Shown here: positions 38,559-47,282 of the stretch, piece by piece
How positions within the stretch are numbered: position 1 is the first letter of the stretch
How the letters are laid out: each line of letters begins with the position of its first letter
Assembly (NCBI GenBank): GCA_937997635.1
Contig: CALLFA010000066.1
Location: 1 to 52,279, forward strand
Origin: an uncultured Saprospiraceae bacterium
Lineage (GTDB): Bacteria; Bacteroidota; Bacteroidia; Chitinophagales; Saprospiraceae
Direction of reading: 5' to 3'
Length of the DNA: 52,279 nt
Made by a program: the position numbers and the translations under genes
Notes under the pieces: model-generated
The model's database searches: none
Seen by the model: only the letters and a program-made list of their open reading frames with translations
What the model was told of the DNA's origin: nothing

Positions 38559-38630
38559 TGTACGGGATTTAAGATTATGAAAATCTTTAAGGGTGTGTTT
38601 CGTATATAAGACGCCTGCGTTTCTGACAAA

Positions 38631-38646
38631 CCACAGATTATCTACA
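38631..38646 (-). promoter_or_regulatory. Conserved upstream block of peptide gene copy 1
   Basis: On the minus strand this reads TGTAGATAATCTGTGG, 73 bases upstream of the ATG. The same 16-base block with two changes lies 77 bases upstream of peptide copy 2 (42502-42517). The surrounding sequence is much less alike. It could be a promoter core (GATAAT/TCTG-like) or an operator; which is not clear. Confidence 0.45.
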
Positions 38647-38769
38647 TGTTTTTACAAATTAATTTGAATTAATAAAATATTAATATATAAGTATCTGTAT
38701 ATGAATGGTTTAATATTATAAAAAAAATTGTGTCTCTACAATTGATATACAAATGTCAAATGTTTTTGT

Positions 38770-39696
38770 TTAGGCTGGCCTGTTTATCACCTCCACCATC
38801 GCTCCCAAAGCAAGCTCGATCGCATCTCGTATTGTTTGATCATAATCAATCAAATCAGCACTGGAATACGGGTTGCTTATGATTGGACAAATCGTACCGG
38901 CACGATAGGATAGAGCATCACACAGATGAAAGAGTAAACTGGATTCCATCTCCATATTGATGACTCGATTATTGTCAACTGAAAGTTTTGCCAATTCGTG
39001 TTTGATGTTTGGCACTGTGTTTTGAATGCCATCAACAATCCGAGCAGATGGGCCATAGAATCCTGGAGATGAGGCGGTAATGCCCACACTATATGGTACT
39101 TCTCGTTTTTCTGCTTGATGAATCAACGCATCGATAATTACTTGTGATGCTTTTGAGGCATAGGTATATATTTTTCCTTTGAATCGAGATGTTGAATCAA
39201 TGGTATTGTCCAGAATTTGGTCGGCTTGCTTTTCGATTGCTGTTATCGTTTCATCAACTGTTTGATGGTCATAATAAAATCCAGTGCTATCCATTCCCAA
39301 GGCATAACGTGCGATGGCCATTGTTCCGGCCGCAAGATCAGCTTGAACGCCACCAGAAGTACCCACACGAATAATGTTTACGGTGGGTTTTTCATGAAGT
39401 CTCTCCTGCGTAGTGAAATCAAATTCCAGAACTGTGTACATTTCCATCAATGCAATCTCCACATTATCTGTTCCTATACCCGTACCAATGACTGACATTG
39501 GCTGGTTTTGATACATCCCTGTAAGTGTTACGAACTCTCGCTTTTTAACTTCATGTTGAATGGCATCAAAGTGTTCCGTTATTTTATAGCACCTAGCTGG
39601 ATCTCCAACTAAAAAAATATTTGGAGCTAACTGATCTTTCTTTAATCCGAGATGATACACTTTATTGTCAGTAATTATAATTTCAGATTTGGGCAT
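38770..39696 (-). CDS. Nucleoside phosphorylase, uridine phosphorylase type
   Basis: The 308-residue protein belongs to the PNP/UDP family. The phosphate-binding start is IFLVGDPARC, followed by GTGIGTDNVEIALME and IIRVGTSGGVQ, and the nucleoside-binding MEMESSLLF block near residue 250 matches the family signature. These enzymes split uridine (or purine nucleosides) with phosphate to give the base and ribose 1-phosphate for salvage. The extended length and the family blocks suggest uridine phosphorylase, but base specificity is inferred. It stands alone; the 33-residue peptide gene lies about 210 bases downstream on the same strand. Confidence 0.87.
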   Translation of the reverse strand: MPKSEIIITDNKVYHLGLKKDQLAPNIFLVGDPARCYKITEHFDAIQHEVKKREFVTLTGMYQNQPMSVIGTGIGTDNVEIALMEMYTVLEFDFTTQERLHEKPTVNIIRVGTSGGVQADLAAGTMAIARYALGMDSTGFYYDHQTVDETITAIEKQADQILDNTIDSTSRFKGKIYTYASKASQVIIDALIHQAEKREVPYSVGITASSPGFYGPSARIVDGIQNTVPNIKHELAKLSVDNNRVINMEMESSLLFHLCDALSYRAGTICPIISNPYSSADLIDYDQTIRDAIELALGAMVEVINRPA

Positions 39697-39869
39697 TTAC
39701 TTTATCTATTTTGATTATTTTCAGCAGGGTGCATTGTAGTAGCCGAATGCTATCCAATACTGGATTTTTATTGCAGCAAAATACTAAAGCTACTAAATAG
39801 AGTCTAATTCCTAACTAAATCTAAATTCAGAATTCAACAAGATTAAAAAATTATAAATAGTCTAGTATA

Positions 39870-40676
39870 ATGAAAAACACACACGAGATTGACTTCCAAA
39901 TATTTGGAGAAGAAATGCAGTTCGTAGAAATCGAACTTGATCCGCAAGAATCGGTAGTTGCTGAACCAGGTAGTTTTATGATGATGGATGAGGATATTGA
40001 GATGAACACCATTTTTGGCGATGGGACAAAAGAAGACCAAGGCATGTTTGGTAAAATATTAGGAGCTGGTAAGCGGGTGCTCACAGGTGAAAAGTTATTC
40101 ATGACAGCCTTTACGCATCAGGGTGATAGTAAAGCAAAAGTATCCTTTGCGTCGCCGTATCCTGGTAAAATAATACCATTGGATTTAAGTGAAATTGGCA
40201 ATAAGGTCATCTGTCAAAAAGATTCGTTTTTATGCGCTGCCAAAGGCACTTCTGTTGGTATAGAATTTTCAAAAAAGTTAGGCCGCGGATTTTTTGGAGG
40301 AGAAGGCTTCATCATGCAAAAGTTGGAAGGTGATGGTTTGGCATTTTTGCACGCAGGTGGGTACATAGTTAGAAAGGAATTATTAGTAGGAGAACAATTA
40401 CGAGTAGATACAGGATGTTTAGTTGGCTTCACCAGCCAGGTTGATTATGATATACAATTTGTCAAGGGAATAAAAAATGCCGTCTTTGGGGGAGAGGGAT
40501 TATTCTTCGCAAGTTTGGTAGGTCCCGGGTCTGTTTGGATTCAATCATTACCTATCAGTAGGTTAGGAGATAGGATACTAACACACTCAAAAGGCTACTT
40601 TGGTAGAGCTGGAAAAGGAGAAGGCAGCATACTTGGTGGGATAGGAGATTTACTCGACGGTGATGGCATTTTTTAA
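39870..40676 (+). CDS. AIM24/TIGR00266-family protein
   Basis: The 268-residue protein matches the AIM24/TIGR00266 group of double-stranded beta-helix proteins. Marks are VAEPGSFMMMDEDIEMNT near the start, PGKIIPLDL, the central LGRGFFGGEGFIMQKLEGDG, VDTGCLVGFTSQVDYDIQ, and FGGEGLFFASLVGPGSVW. The biochemical function is unknown; the yeast relative affects mitochondrial inner-membrane organisation. No signal peptide is visible, so the protein is probably cytosolic. There is no obvious operon partner. Confidence 0.87.
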   Translation: MKNTHEIDFQIFGEEMQFVEIELDPQESVVAEPGSFMMMDEDIEMNTIFGDGTKEDQGMFGKILGAGKRVLTGEKLFMTAFTHQGDSKAKVSFASPYPGKIIPLDLSEIGNKVICQKDSFLCAAKGTSVGIEFSKKLGRGFFGGEGFIMQKLEGDGLAFLHAGGYIVRKELLVGEQLRVDTGCLVGFTSQVDYDIQFVKGIKNAVFGGEGLFFASLVGPGSVWIQSLPISRLGDRILTHSKGYFGRAGKGEGSILGGIGDLLDGDGIF

Positions 40677-40780
40677 CATCAGCACTTAGTTCTGGTTTGA
40701 ATTAAATTGTGAAAATCACGAAATCTAGGGATTTTATCCTACGATAAACGCCTGTATCTTGTCGATAGTTACAGCTGCTT

Positions 40781-42133
40781 ATGAAAACAATCCATCGAAG
40801 ACAAATACGAACAACGATTTATTTATTTTTCTACTGGATGTTATTGTTGACAAATCAGATTAGTTCTCAAGTGACAGTGAATGGATCTATTTCAAACTAT
40901 AGCATCAATTGTGGTTCTTCAAGCTGTGAAGAAGATGTTAACTCTTCCGCCAGACATTATTATGTTGCTCCAGTTGATGGGATGTTGGTGATTAGTGGAT
41001 TTGCCGCACCAGGAACAATACAGTGTTGTGGTGTTGTTAATCAATTGACCTGTTCTGGTGGATTTCGAAAACTACAGGGTTTTACAAATGTGCATAATTT
41101 TAGTCCTGACCTGACTACTGGTACTTTAGATTGTGTAATGGCCGGAGACAGTATTGAACTTAACTTTAGTGGCACTTTTGGCACTTATGGCTATAACGCA
41201 AGTGTAATTCCAACCCAAGGTTCGGCAGATCCGGAACCAAATACAACTATTGAACAAGCCTACTTTATTGAAGCAAATAACAGCTATTCTGGACATGTCA
41301 ATCACGGCATATACCAACTTGATGCATGGGATTATATAGGTTTTGAAGCGCCTGGAGTTGGTAAACTGTCTATCGATATTAGCCATACAGAAGATGAAGA
41401 TGGGGTTTTTCAAATTGGGGTTTTTAGAAATGATGGCATATTTACAGGCAGCACAAGGGTGGATACAAATCCATTTGTTTTTGAGCAAGATTGTTTATCT
41501 CAAGGTGATACAATTTATTTACGACTTGCTAATAATGATTGCATGGCGTATTTCTTTGATGTCAATTTTTTGCTGCCGACTTTTGGGGACGACATTGAAC
41601 CCAATGACGATACATCTACCGCTTTGATGAGCACAGATATTTTCGGCTCAGTAGGACATAACTTTTCAGATGAAGTATTGCCTGATCGCGAAGACTACTA
41701 TCAATTACCTCCTGTAGCCATAGGAGACGAATTAACATTCAATATGGAAGTCGTCGGTGGTCCAATTCAATTCAGATTAAGGAGTGCCATGTTCTCGGGT
41801 TTTGTTTTTAACCTTGGAGTAGCTGAAGATGAGACTATTGTGAATAGTTTCCAACCAACATTCGATGGTATATTTTACTTGGTGCCAACATCTAATACTG
41901 GGATTTGTGGAGATTACAAAGTAGAACTGTCTGGTTGTGTGGAAGAATTGTTTTTATCTGGTTCGCAGAGCCAGCAAATTGACATTGAAAGTGGTGGATT
42001 TATTCATTCTTCTCAAGAAATAGAATCTGGTGCGAATATTCAGTATGATGCTGCTGACTACATATTTCTAGATCTAGGTTTTCAAGTAAATCCAAATGCA
42101 ATTTTTCTTGCCTTTATCGATGGTTGTGACTAA
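40781..42133 (+). CDS. Secreted protein with pre-peptidase-type (PPC-like) domains and C-terminal beta module
   Basis: The 450-residue protein has a signal peptide of about 30 residues (cleavage near ISSQ|VTV). Two segments look like bacterial pre-peptidase C-terminal domains: one from DPEPNTTIEQAYFI (about 147-265) and one from DIEPNDDTSTALM (about 272-385). The last 60 residues form a beta-rich module, with ESGANIQYDAADYIFLDLG, recurrent at the ends of Bacteroidota extracellular proteins. There is no catalytic domain and no standard T9SS tail. The N-terminal domain contains several Cys and is not recognised. Probably extracellular; function unknown. Confidence 0.75.
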   Translation: MKTIHRRQIRTTIYLFFYWMLLLTNQISSQVTVNGSISNYSINCGSSSCEEDVNSSARHYYVAPVDGMLVISGFAAPGTIQCCGVVNQLTCSGGFRKLQGFTNVHNFSPDLTTGTLDCVMAGDSIELNFSGTFGTYGYNASVIPTQGSADPEPNTTIEQAYFIEANNSYSGHVNHGIYQLDAWDYIGFEAPGVGKLSIDISHTEDEDGVFQIGVFRNDGIFTGSTRVDTNPFVFEQDCLSQGDTIYLRLANNDCMAYFFDVNFLLPTFGDDIEPNDDTSTALMSTDIFGSVGHNFSDEVLPDREDYYQLPPVAIGDELTFNMEVVGGPIQFRLRSAMFSGFVFNLGVAEDETIVNSFQPTFDGIFYLVPTSNTGICGDYKVELSGCVEELFLSGSQSQQIDIESGGFIHSSQEIESGANIQYDAADYIFLDLGFQVNPNAIFLAFIDGCD

Positions 42134-42323
42134 AGAATTCGGCTAGAGTACTTGCGTTAGCTGTTAGGATGCGTAAAGGTGTATGGGTATGTTTGAGAGA
42201 TTGCGAAAAGATTCAGAGCTTTTGATAAAAGTGTACTTTAAAGATACTTAGGATTGAGAGGCGGTGTAACAATGTGATAACATAGAGAGATAGATTTAGT
42301 ACTTTTAAACTGTAAGCAGAGGC

Positions 42324-42425
42324 CTATCCGAACGTCTGACTAAAGATAAAAAAAACGCCTAAGGCAAAGATGCTGATCACTTGGAGGTGATTTATGACGT
42401 TTTCTGTGTTTATGGACTTAATCAT
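42324..42425 (-). CDS. 33-residue membrane peptide, copy 2
   Basis: Homologue of the peptide at 38457-38558, same strand and same length without gaps. The sequence starts MIKSINTENVINH, continues with a hydrophobic segment (VISIFALGVFFIF) and ends SQTFG. Twelve synonymous differences among the 22 identical positions support real translation of both. It lies in the 490-base gap between the PPC-domain gene and the oxidase subunit III gene, downstream of the latter on the same strand. The 5' region includes an AAGATT/AATC-type stem shortly before the start, also seen in copy 1. Function unknown. Confidence 0.75.
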   Translation of the reverse strand: MIKSINTENVINHLQVISIFALGVFFIFSQTFG

Positions 42426-42501
42426 GTACGGGTATTTTAAGAGATTAAGAAAAATCTTTTAAGGTGCATTTCAATATTAAGACGGTAATGTTCCTTCAAA
42501 G

Positions 42502-42517
42502 CCACAAATAATCTACA
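42502..42517 (-). promoter_or_regulatory. Conserved upstream block of peptide gene copy 2
   Basis: Minus-strand TGTAGATTATTTGTGG, 77 bases before the ATG, matching 14 of 16 bases with the block upstream of copy 1. TTGACA lies a few bases further upstream here but not in copy 1. Confidence 0.45.
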
Positions 42518-42627
42518 GATAATGTCAAGAAATCTAACATATTATTTTATTTAATGTGTAAAATGAAGATAATCAATTATGTATGTTTTAATTGACTGTT
42601 GCTGTCTCTACATTACTTCTACACATG

Positions 42628-43224
42628 TTAAGCAATGATGTAGTTAATGAGGAAGAAAAGAACCAAATAAACCCATAAGAAATCCAAAAAATGCCAATAT
42701 ATAGTCAAGATATCAAGCTTCCTCTTTTTGTCAGGGTCTGAGAAGTAGACAAGCACACTGACCGGTTCTTTCATCTTCTTTACCGCGGTATACAAAAAGA
42801 ATGCTAAGAAGGGGATACCAGCAATGACGTGTGTAAAGTGCAACCCAGATATGACATACAGATATGATCCCATATTGCCACCATCAATAAAAACATTTGC
42901 TTGCTGGAGTTGACGCCAAGCCATCAATTGTGCGATTATGAATACAAAAGACAACACCAAGGTCAAGCCTAACATTAACTGATATCTTTCTGTGTTATCT
43001 AGTTTGTAAGCTTTCTTTGCATGACTTAGTGCAAAACTAGAAGCAACAAGAATTAAGGTATTGACGTAAAATAATATAGGAAGTCTGATTGCTGGTGCAC
43101 CTTCTTGTATTCTATTGTATAGATACGCCACAGAAAAGCCTATGAATAGTGAAGTAACACTTGCAAGCACCAAGGTAATGGTGATGTAAAGTGGATGAAC
43201 CACATAGTTTCTATCTTTTGCCAT
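42628..43224 (-). CDS. Heme-copper oxidase subunit III (five-helix type)
   Basis: The 198-residue protein has five predicted membrane helices starting near residue 12 and the conserved helix YVISGLHFTHVIAGIPFLAF of cytochrome oxidase subunit III. It ends with YWHFLDFLWVYLVLFFLINY, also typical. Subunit III stabilises the catalytic subunit I of terminal oxidases in the inner membrane. No subunit I, II or IV genes are within the window, so it is an orphan relative to the core operon or a second copy. Confidence 0.9.
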   Translation of the reverse strand: MAKDRNYVVHPLYITITLVLASVTSLFIGFSVAYLYNRIQEGAPAIRLPILFYVNTLILVASSFALSHAKKAYKLDNTERYQLMLGLTLVLSFVFIIAQLMAWRQLQQANVFIDGGNMGSYLYVISGLHFTHVIAGIPFLAFFLYTAVKKMKEPVSVLVYFSDPDKKRKLDILTIYWHFLDFLWVYLVLFFLINYIIA

Positions 43225-43295
43225 AGTATTTTCGTTACACGTAATTAAAATAGCTATATAGCTAACTTTGTTTACAATTAACTGATCTAAATTAT

Positions 43296-43943
43296 ATGGA
43301 ATCCAACTTATTGAAATTCAAAATTGAACGAACAGCCCATGTGTTTACGCTTGGTGAATTGGATGAGAATACCTCCGATGTGTGGATTGTCTTTCATGGT
43401 TACGGCCAACTAGCCTCTCGCATTATCAAGAAATTTGATCGACTAGACCTAGCCAATGCATTTGTAATGGCTCCAGAGGGCATGTCTAAATTCTACTTTA
43501 AGCGAAAACCATTGATAATAGGCGCTTCTTGGATGACCAAAGAAAATAGATTAGATGAAATCCAAGACTACGTAGAGTATATAGATAAGGTCTATGACTC
43601 ATTGCCATCTGCTAAAACCTGTCGATTAAATGTACTTGGGTTTTCACAAGGCTGTTCGACGATGATGCGTTGGCTCGATCATAGAAGACCTGATTTGCAT
43701 AAAGCTGTCATGTGGGCAGGAGAGTTTCCACATGATATAGAGTATGCGTCCTTTAAAAAATATTTCAATGCAATACCAAATCGACTTTTTTGTGTCGGTG
43801 ATGCAGATGAATTTATTACACCTGAAAGGGTAGACCAGCTGAATGATTTTCTGGACAAACATGAGTTTGATATTGAGATTAAGCATTTTATTGGCAAGCA
43901 TGAGATCAATAGAGATGTATTATCTGAAGTGTTTACCATTTAA
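43296..43943 (+). CDS. Alpha/beta hydrolase, carboxylesterase/phospholipase type
   Basis: The 215-residue protein has an alpha/beta-hydrolase layout. The oxyanion-hole segment is VFHGYGQLA, the nucleophile elbow is LGFSQGCS with Ser at about residue 117, the acid is in GDADEFI near 170, and the His is in FIGKHEI near 205. GFSQG and the size match the phospholipase/carboxylesterase family (PF02230). There is no signal peptide, so it is probably cytosolic. Substrates in this family are short acyl esters or thioesters. It is divergent from the oxidase subunit gene and about 75 bases upstream of a small lipoprotein gene. Confidence 0.85.
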   Translation: MESNLLKFKIERTAHVFTLGELDENTSDVWIVFHGYGQLASRIIKKFDRLDLANAFVMAPEGMSKFYFKRKPLIIGASWMTKENRLDEIQDYVEYIDKVYDSLPSAKTCRLNVLGFSQGCSTMMRWLDHRRPDLHKAVMWAGEFPHDIEYASFKKYFNAIPNRLFCVGDADEFITPERVDQLNDFLDKHEFDIEIKHFIGKHEINRDVLSEVFTI

Positions 43944-44017
43944 ATTTGAAACGACAATTTCTTGTTGAAATGTAATTGGCGACCAACACTTTCTTATTGT
44001 CATTCGTTATTGTGTCA

Positions 44018-44470
44018 ATGAAAAAGTTAGCTCTTTTAATTCTCTATGCTGCAATTATCATAAGCAGTTGTTCCAAGTCGTCAGATGTTGAAGGTGTCGA
44101 AATGATCATTGGAGTTATATTTGGTGAGTGCGATGGCGACTGTGCCACAATGTATCAATTCAAAAATAATCTGATTTTCCCTGATGTCATTGAAAATGGC
44201 TATTCAGAATCTCCAGCATTTTCGGATGAAAGCTTAGACTTAGACGAAAGCCTTATCCAAGCCTTTAAACGTTTGGAAGAAATGGTGCCTGCTACTTTGA
44301 TAGAAAATGTAGCTGTGAGTTATGGTTGTCCTGATTGCGGAGATTGGGGCGCTATTGTATTTTCTTTAAATGGACGATTTTGGACATTGGATAATGCTGT
44401 AGAAAACAACCCTGAAGAGATTCAAGCCTTTGTGTTGGAAATTCAACATCTGCTTCAAGAACTATCGTAG
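44018..44470 (+). CDS. Small lipoprotein of unknown function
   Basis: The ATG at 44018 gives 150 residues and a textbook lipoprotein signal (MKKLALLILYAAIIISSC, Cys 18); the upstream TTG at 43976 would bury it. The mature part is acidic. It contains a Cys pair in GECDGDCATMYQF and another in SYGCPDCGDWGAIVF, possibly disulfides or a metal site. I do not recognise the family. It follows the esterase gene by about 75 bases on the same strand. Confidence 0.75.
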   Translation: MKKLALLILYAAIIISSCSKSSDVEGVEMIIGVIFGECDGDCATMYQFKNNLIFPDVIENGYSESPAFSDESLDLDESLIQAFKRLEEMVPATLIENVAVSYGCPDCGDWGAIVFSLNGRFWTLDNAVENNPEEIQAFVLEIQHLLQELS

Positions 44471-44496
44471 AATTATATGCGAAGGGTAATCTTCCG

Positions 44497-44673
44497 TCAT
44501 TTATATGTTGTAGTCGGGAGTATTTCATTCGGGTAGATTTTCTTTATTTTTACTTCTTCAGAAACCACTAATGGCGTACCCTTTTCTTTTTTGAATTTAA
44601 CCATTTTTTCATATGCTTTTTCAAGCCCTTTCAATATCATCTTACTTTCTTCTTTAAAAGTTCTATTTGCCAT
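44497..44673 (-). CDS. 58-residue basic protein of unknown function
   Basis: This ORF is on the opposite strand in the gap between the small lipoprotein gene and tilS, about 95 bases downstream of tilS. The product starts MANRTFKEESKMILKGLEKA, has a helical YEKMVKFKKEKGTP segment, then a short beta-like VVSEEVKIKKIYPNE, and ends TTTYK. This helix-then-strand layout (a LKGLEKAYEKM-like helix, then a K-rich turn and a KIxxIxPxE ending) resembles small proteins common in Bacteroidota genomes, though I know no established function. It has lysine-rich codon use typical of the region and no signal peptide. Confidence 0.55.
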   Translation of the reverse strand: MANRTFKEESKMILKGLEKAYEKMVKFKKEKGTPLVVSEEVKIKKIYPNEILPTTTYK

Positions 44674-44769
44674 ATGTATTGATGATTTGTTGCCAATTTT
44701 GTTTTTTATTGATTGTTAGTTTTCCTTTTGATTATATTTTAATCCCGACAAATAATCAATAGTAACAGT

Positions 44770-46089
44770 TTATTCCTTCTTTATAAAGTTTAATTCAAAT
44801 GTATTACTTGTCCCTTCTGTCAATCTCACTTCATGGCTAAGCCGATGTCCAATTATCCAATAAATAGTATCCGTTGATGACAACACCCACACGGATTCTT
44901 TTTCAAAAACAGAGAGTTTCTTATTCGTAAAGTAGTCTTGCAACCCTTGACTTTTACCACCCATACCTAAAGGTTTGATGGAGTCACCTATTTTCCATCT
45001 CCGTAAAGTTAAAGGAAAAGAAAGTTTGTCCGCATCTACAATTTCAATAAAGGGATCAGTTGATTTTTGAGCTTCCGTAGTTTGTACAATGCTAAGCTGA
45101 TCTCCATTGGGTAATGCGAATTTTCCTTCACCATCGATTGTATATTCTTCTTTTGAATCAGGCTGTTGTGCTTTTTGGCGAAGGATTAATGTGTCTCTAT
45201 TTCTAAGTAATTCATAAGTGTCACTTTGTACAATCGCCCCAGAATGATCACCATCTAGTATATTCTTTAATTGTGTTCTGCTAAAGCCAAGATCTTTCAA
45301 TTGATAATGTAAGTAAGTCAGCCGACCTGCAATGTTTTCTGGAATTGAAATCACTGTTGACTCCTCTGCTTGTATCTGATGATCAGTGGTTTTTAATAAT
45401 GACTGAATCAAGCGATGACTGTCACCCACATTATCTATCGTATTGGCCATCGTCTTTCTATAGCTAGGCATTATTTTTTCTAATGCTGGTATGAGTTGAT
45501 GACGGATAGAGTTGCGCAAATAATCGACTTTTGCATTTGAGCTATCTTCTCTGTATTCGATATTGTTATCTATAATAAAGTGTTCTATTTCTGAACGAGC
45601 AATGTCAAGCATGGGACGAATGACATTTCCGTTAAGGTAAGGAATAGCAGAAAGGCCTTCTAACCCACTCCCAGTCATTGCACGCATTAGAAATGTTTCT
45701 ATTTTATCGTCTAGGTGGTGGGCAGTGGCAACTTTTGTGTACTGATGTTGAGTGCAGATCTCATTGAAAAATGCATAACGCTGTTCTCTTCCAATCTCGG
45801 AAGTACTTTGAGTTGAATCTGCGGATAATGTTTTAATATCGACACGTTTGCAATAGAACGGAATGTCATTTTCTAAGGCCATTTTTTCAACAAATAACCT
45901 GTCACGATCTGATTCTTCTCCTCTCAATTGATGGTCGACATGAGCAATGCCAATTGGGTGTGTCATCCCCAAAAACAAATGAACCATCACCATAGAATCC
46001 TTGCCTCCACTAACTGCAAGTAAAATGCGCTCATTTTTGTTAATGAGTTTTTGATTTTGAATAGTTTTCCGAAATTTGCTGTTGATCAA
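44770..46089 (-). CDS. tilS: tRNA(Ile)-lysidine synthase
   Basis: The 439-residue enzyme has the PP-loop ATP-binding motif LLAVSGGKDSMVM (SGGKDS at 27-32) at the N-terminus, VATAHHLDDKIETFLMRAMTGSG in two consecutive pieces of the N-type domain, and the C-terminal TilS domain with WKIGDSIKPLGMGGKSQ. It attaches lysine to C34 of the AUA-reading tRNA-Ile, which is essential for decoding AUA. Length matches the usual 430-460. The palindromic element (copy 2) lies about 45 bases upstream of its start. Confidence 0.95.
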   Translation of the reverse strand: MINSKFRKTIQNQKLINKNERILLAVSGGKDSMVMVHLFLGMTHPIGIAHVDHQLRGEESDRDRLFVEKMALENDIPFYCKRVDIKTLSADSTQSTSEIGREQRYAFFNEICTQHQYTKVATAHHLDDKIETFLMRAMTGSGLEGLSAIPYLNGNVIRPMLDIARSEIEHFIIDNNIEYREDSSNAKVDYLRNSIRHQLIPALEKIMPSYRKTMANTIDNVGDSHRLIQSLLKTTDHQIQAEESTVISIPENIAGRLTYLHYQLKDLGFSRTQLKNILDGDHSGAIVQSDTYELLRNRDTLILRQKAQQPDSKEEYTIDGEGKFALPNGDQLSIVQTTEAQKSTDPFIEIVDADKLSFPLTLRRWKIGDSIKPLGMGGKSQGLQDYFTNKKLSVFEKESVWVLSSTDTIYWIIGHRLSHEVRLTEGTSNTFELNFIKKE

Positions 46090-46132
46090 ATCTATCTAGA
46101 CTAATTAACGTTAAGTAAGAGTTATATTCCAA

Positions 46133-46288
46133 AAGGAGAATGGTTTGACTGATTTATTACGTAGAAGTTTTGTCTGTTGTCAAGACGAAAAACGAAGTGA
46201 ATGCAGGTATTCACGAGTATTTTCAACGATGAGAACAGACAAAAGATTAAGTAAGAAACGGTCAAACTATTTTCATTTTGGTATATAT
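46133..46288 (+). repeat. 156-bp imperfect palindromic element, copy 2
   Basis: Same element as 5382-5537 in the opposite orientation, about 97% identical by eye. It sits between tilS (minus) and a lipoprotein gene (plus), i.e. in a divergent promoter region, so here it cannot be a simple transcript terminator. Its right end (CATTTTGGTATATAT) supplies a TTTG that may act as the -33 box of the downstream gene. A 47-codon frame beginning TTG is open through both copies, but I do not regard it as coding. Confidence 0.85.
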
Positions 46289-46309
46289 TAAAATAATGTA
46301 TTATACTTG
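46277..46309 (+). promoter_or_regulatory. Possible Bacteroidota-type promoter partly inside the palindromic element
   Basis: TTTG at 46277-46280 and TATACTTG at 46302-46309 fit the Bacteroidota -33 (TTTG) and -7 (TAnnTTTG, one mismatch) pattern with 21 bases between. The start codon is only five bases after the -7 element, so the mRNA would be leaderless or nearly so. Confidence 0.35.
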
Positions 46310-46313
46310 AAAT

Positions 46314-46871
46314 ATGAAAAATCTCATTTTATTATTATCAGTATTAAGTTTGGTATGTTTTTCATGCAAAGATACCGTATCTACAGTAGATGGCAGAGAA
46401 CTAATGGAAGATGGTGGAAATGCAATTCATGTAGCACCTAATAAGGTGAGCCCAGAACAAAAAGCTCAAATAGACAATTTAAGAAGTCATGCGCATGCAC
46501 TTATAGACAGTCGCTCTCTGACTGAAGAAGCCTATTCGATGTTGGTCGTAGGGTATTGGGTATATGAAGCCATCTTTGCGGGTGGCGAGAGACCCAAACC
46601 TGTAGAGCCTGGATATTGGATAAAATTTGAGGATGATTTTAGTTTCAATTATGGTCAGTATGGTGAAGTGCAGGGGAGTGGTCGCTATCACCTAACATTT
46701 AACTCCGACACTGACCCGAAATTGATTATGGTAGATGACAACCCTACAAAGTCTCCAGAAGAATGGGCAATCAAAACCAAGGAAGATATCATCATTTTTA
46801 TTGGTTCTAACTACTTTGGTAATAATCCAAAGCAAATGAAATTGAATAAGCAAATGCAAAAACCGACTTAG
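46314..46871 (+). CDS. Lipoprotein of unknown function
   Basis: The 185-residue protein begins with a lipoprotein signal peptide (lipobox VCFSC, Cys 18). The mature part has a helical region (about 44-80, SPEQKAQIDNLRSHAHALID), then a beta-rich domain with VVGYWVYEAIF, KFEDDFSFNYGQYGEVQGSG and RYHLTFNSD, reminiscent of lipocalin-like proteins that report model deviation in a small barrel. The C-terminus is Lys/Asn rich. Family not recognised. It stands alone, with its promoter possibly overlapping the palindromic element. Confidence 0.75.
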   Translation: MKNLILLLSVLSLVCFSCKDTVSTVDGRELMEDGGNAIHVAPNKVSPEQKAQIDNLRSHAHALIDSRSLTEEAYSMLVVGYWVYEAIFAGGERPKPVEPGYWIKFEDDFSFNYGQYGEVQGSGRYHLTFNSDTDPKLIMVDDNPTKSPEEWAIKTKEDIIIFIGSNYFGNNPKQMKLNKQMQKPT

Positions 46872-47153
46872 ACAGGATTTTTCACTTTCTATTATAAAAA
46901 AGAACCCACTTACTTTTTCGTCTAGATGACTCATTAATGTGACTAGAACAAATGACGTTGTTTACTTTCCAAAATGTGGAAACTAATGTGCGAGTAAAAT
47001 CTTAGAATTCTGTGTTTTGATTTTTGTTGCAGTCGACGAAGTACAAGTCCAATAAATTTCCTAAATTGAGTTATATACCTTTAACTATTAGCTCATTTGA
47101 ACATTTAGTACGTCTACTATTGTATTGAAAGTTTGGAAAATGAATTGTGGTAA
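46872..47153. other. AT-rich intergenic region upstream of the sensor kinase
   Basis: About 280 bases with no ORF above background and no strong hairpin. It must contain the promoter of the kinase gene; I could not choose a clear promoter. From 47154 on the kinase frame is already open. Confidence 0.4.
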
Positions 47154-47282
47154 TTAAAAAGGTCAAATATCAAGTACTCACCTATTTATATACTTATCTT
47201 TCTGGCTTGCTGTAGTAGCCTGTTATCGCAAGATTACAACACTTCTTATATACATTATACAGTTAATGACGGACTTCCCTCC

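Noticed and set aside
38557..38770. Proven type I toxin-antitoxin locus
   Set aside because: The peptide and leader fit the idea, but I see no clear antisense RNA promoter, so it is kept only as a hypothesis.
46144..46290. 47-codon ORF open through both copies of the palindromic element
   Set aside because: Starts with TTG, and three of five differences between the copies change the residue. The palindromic structure itself constrains the sequence, so coding is not supported.
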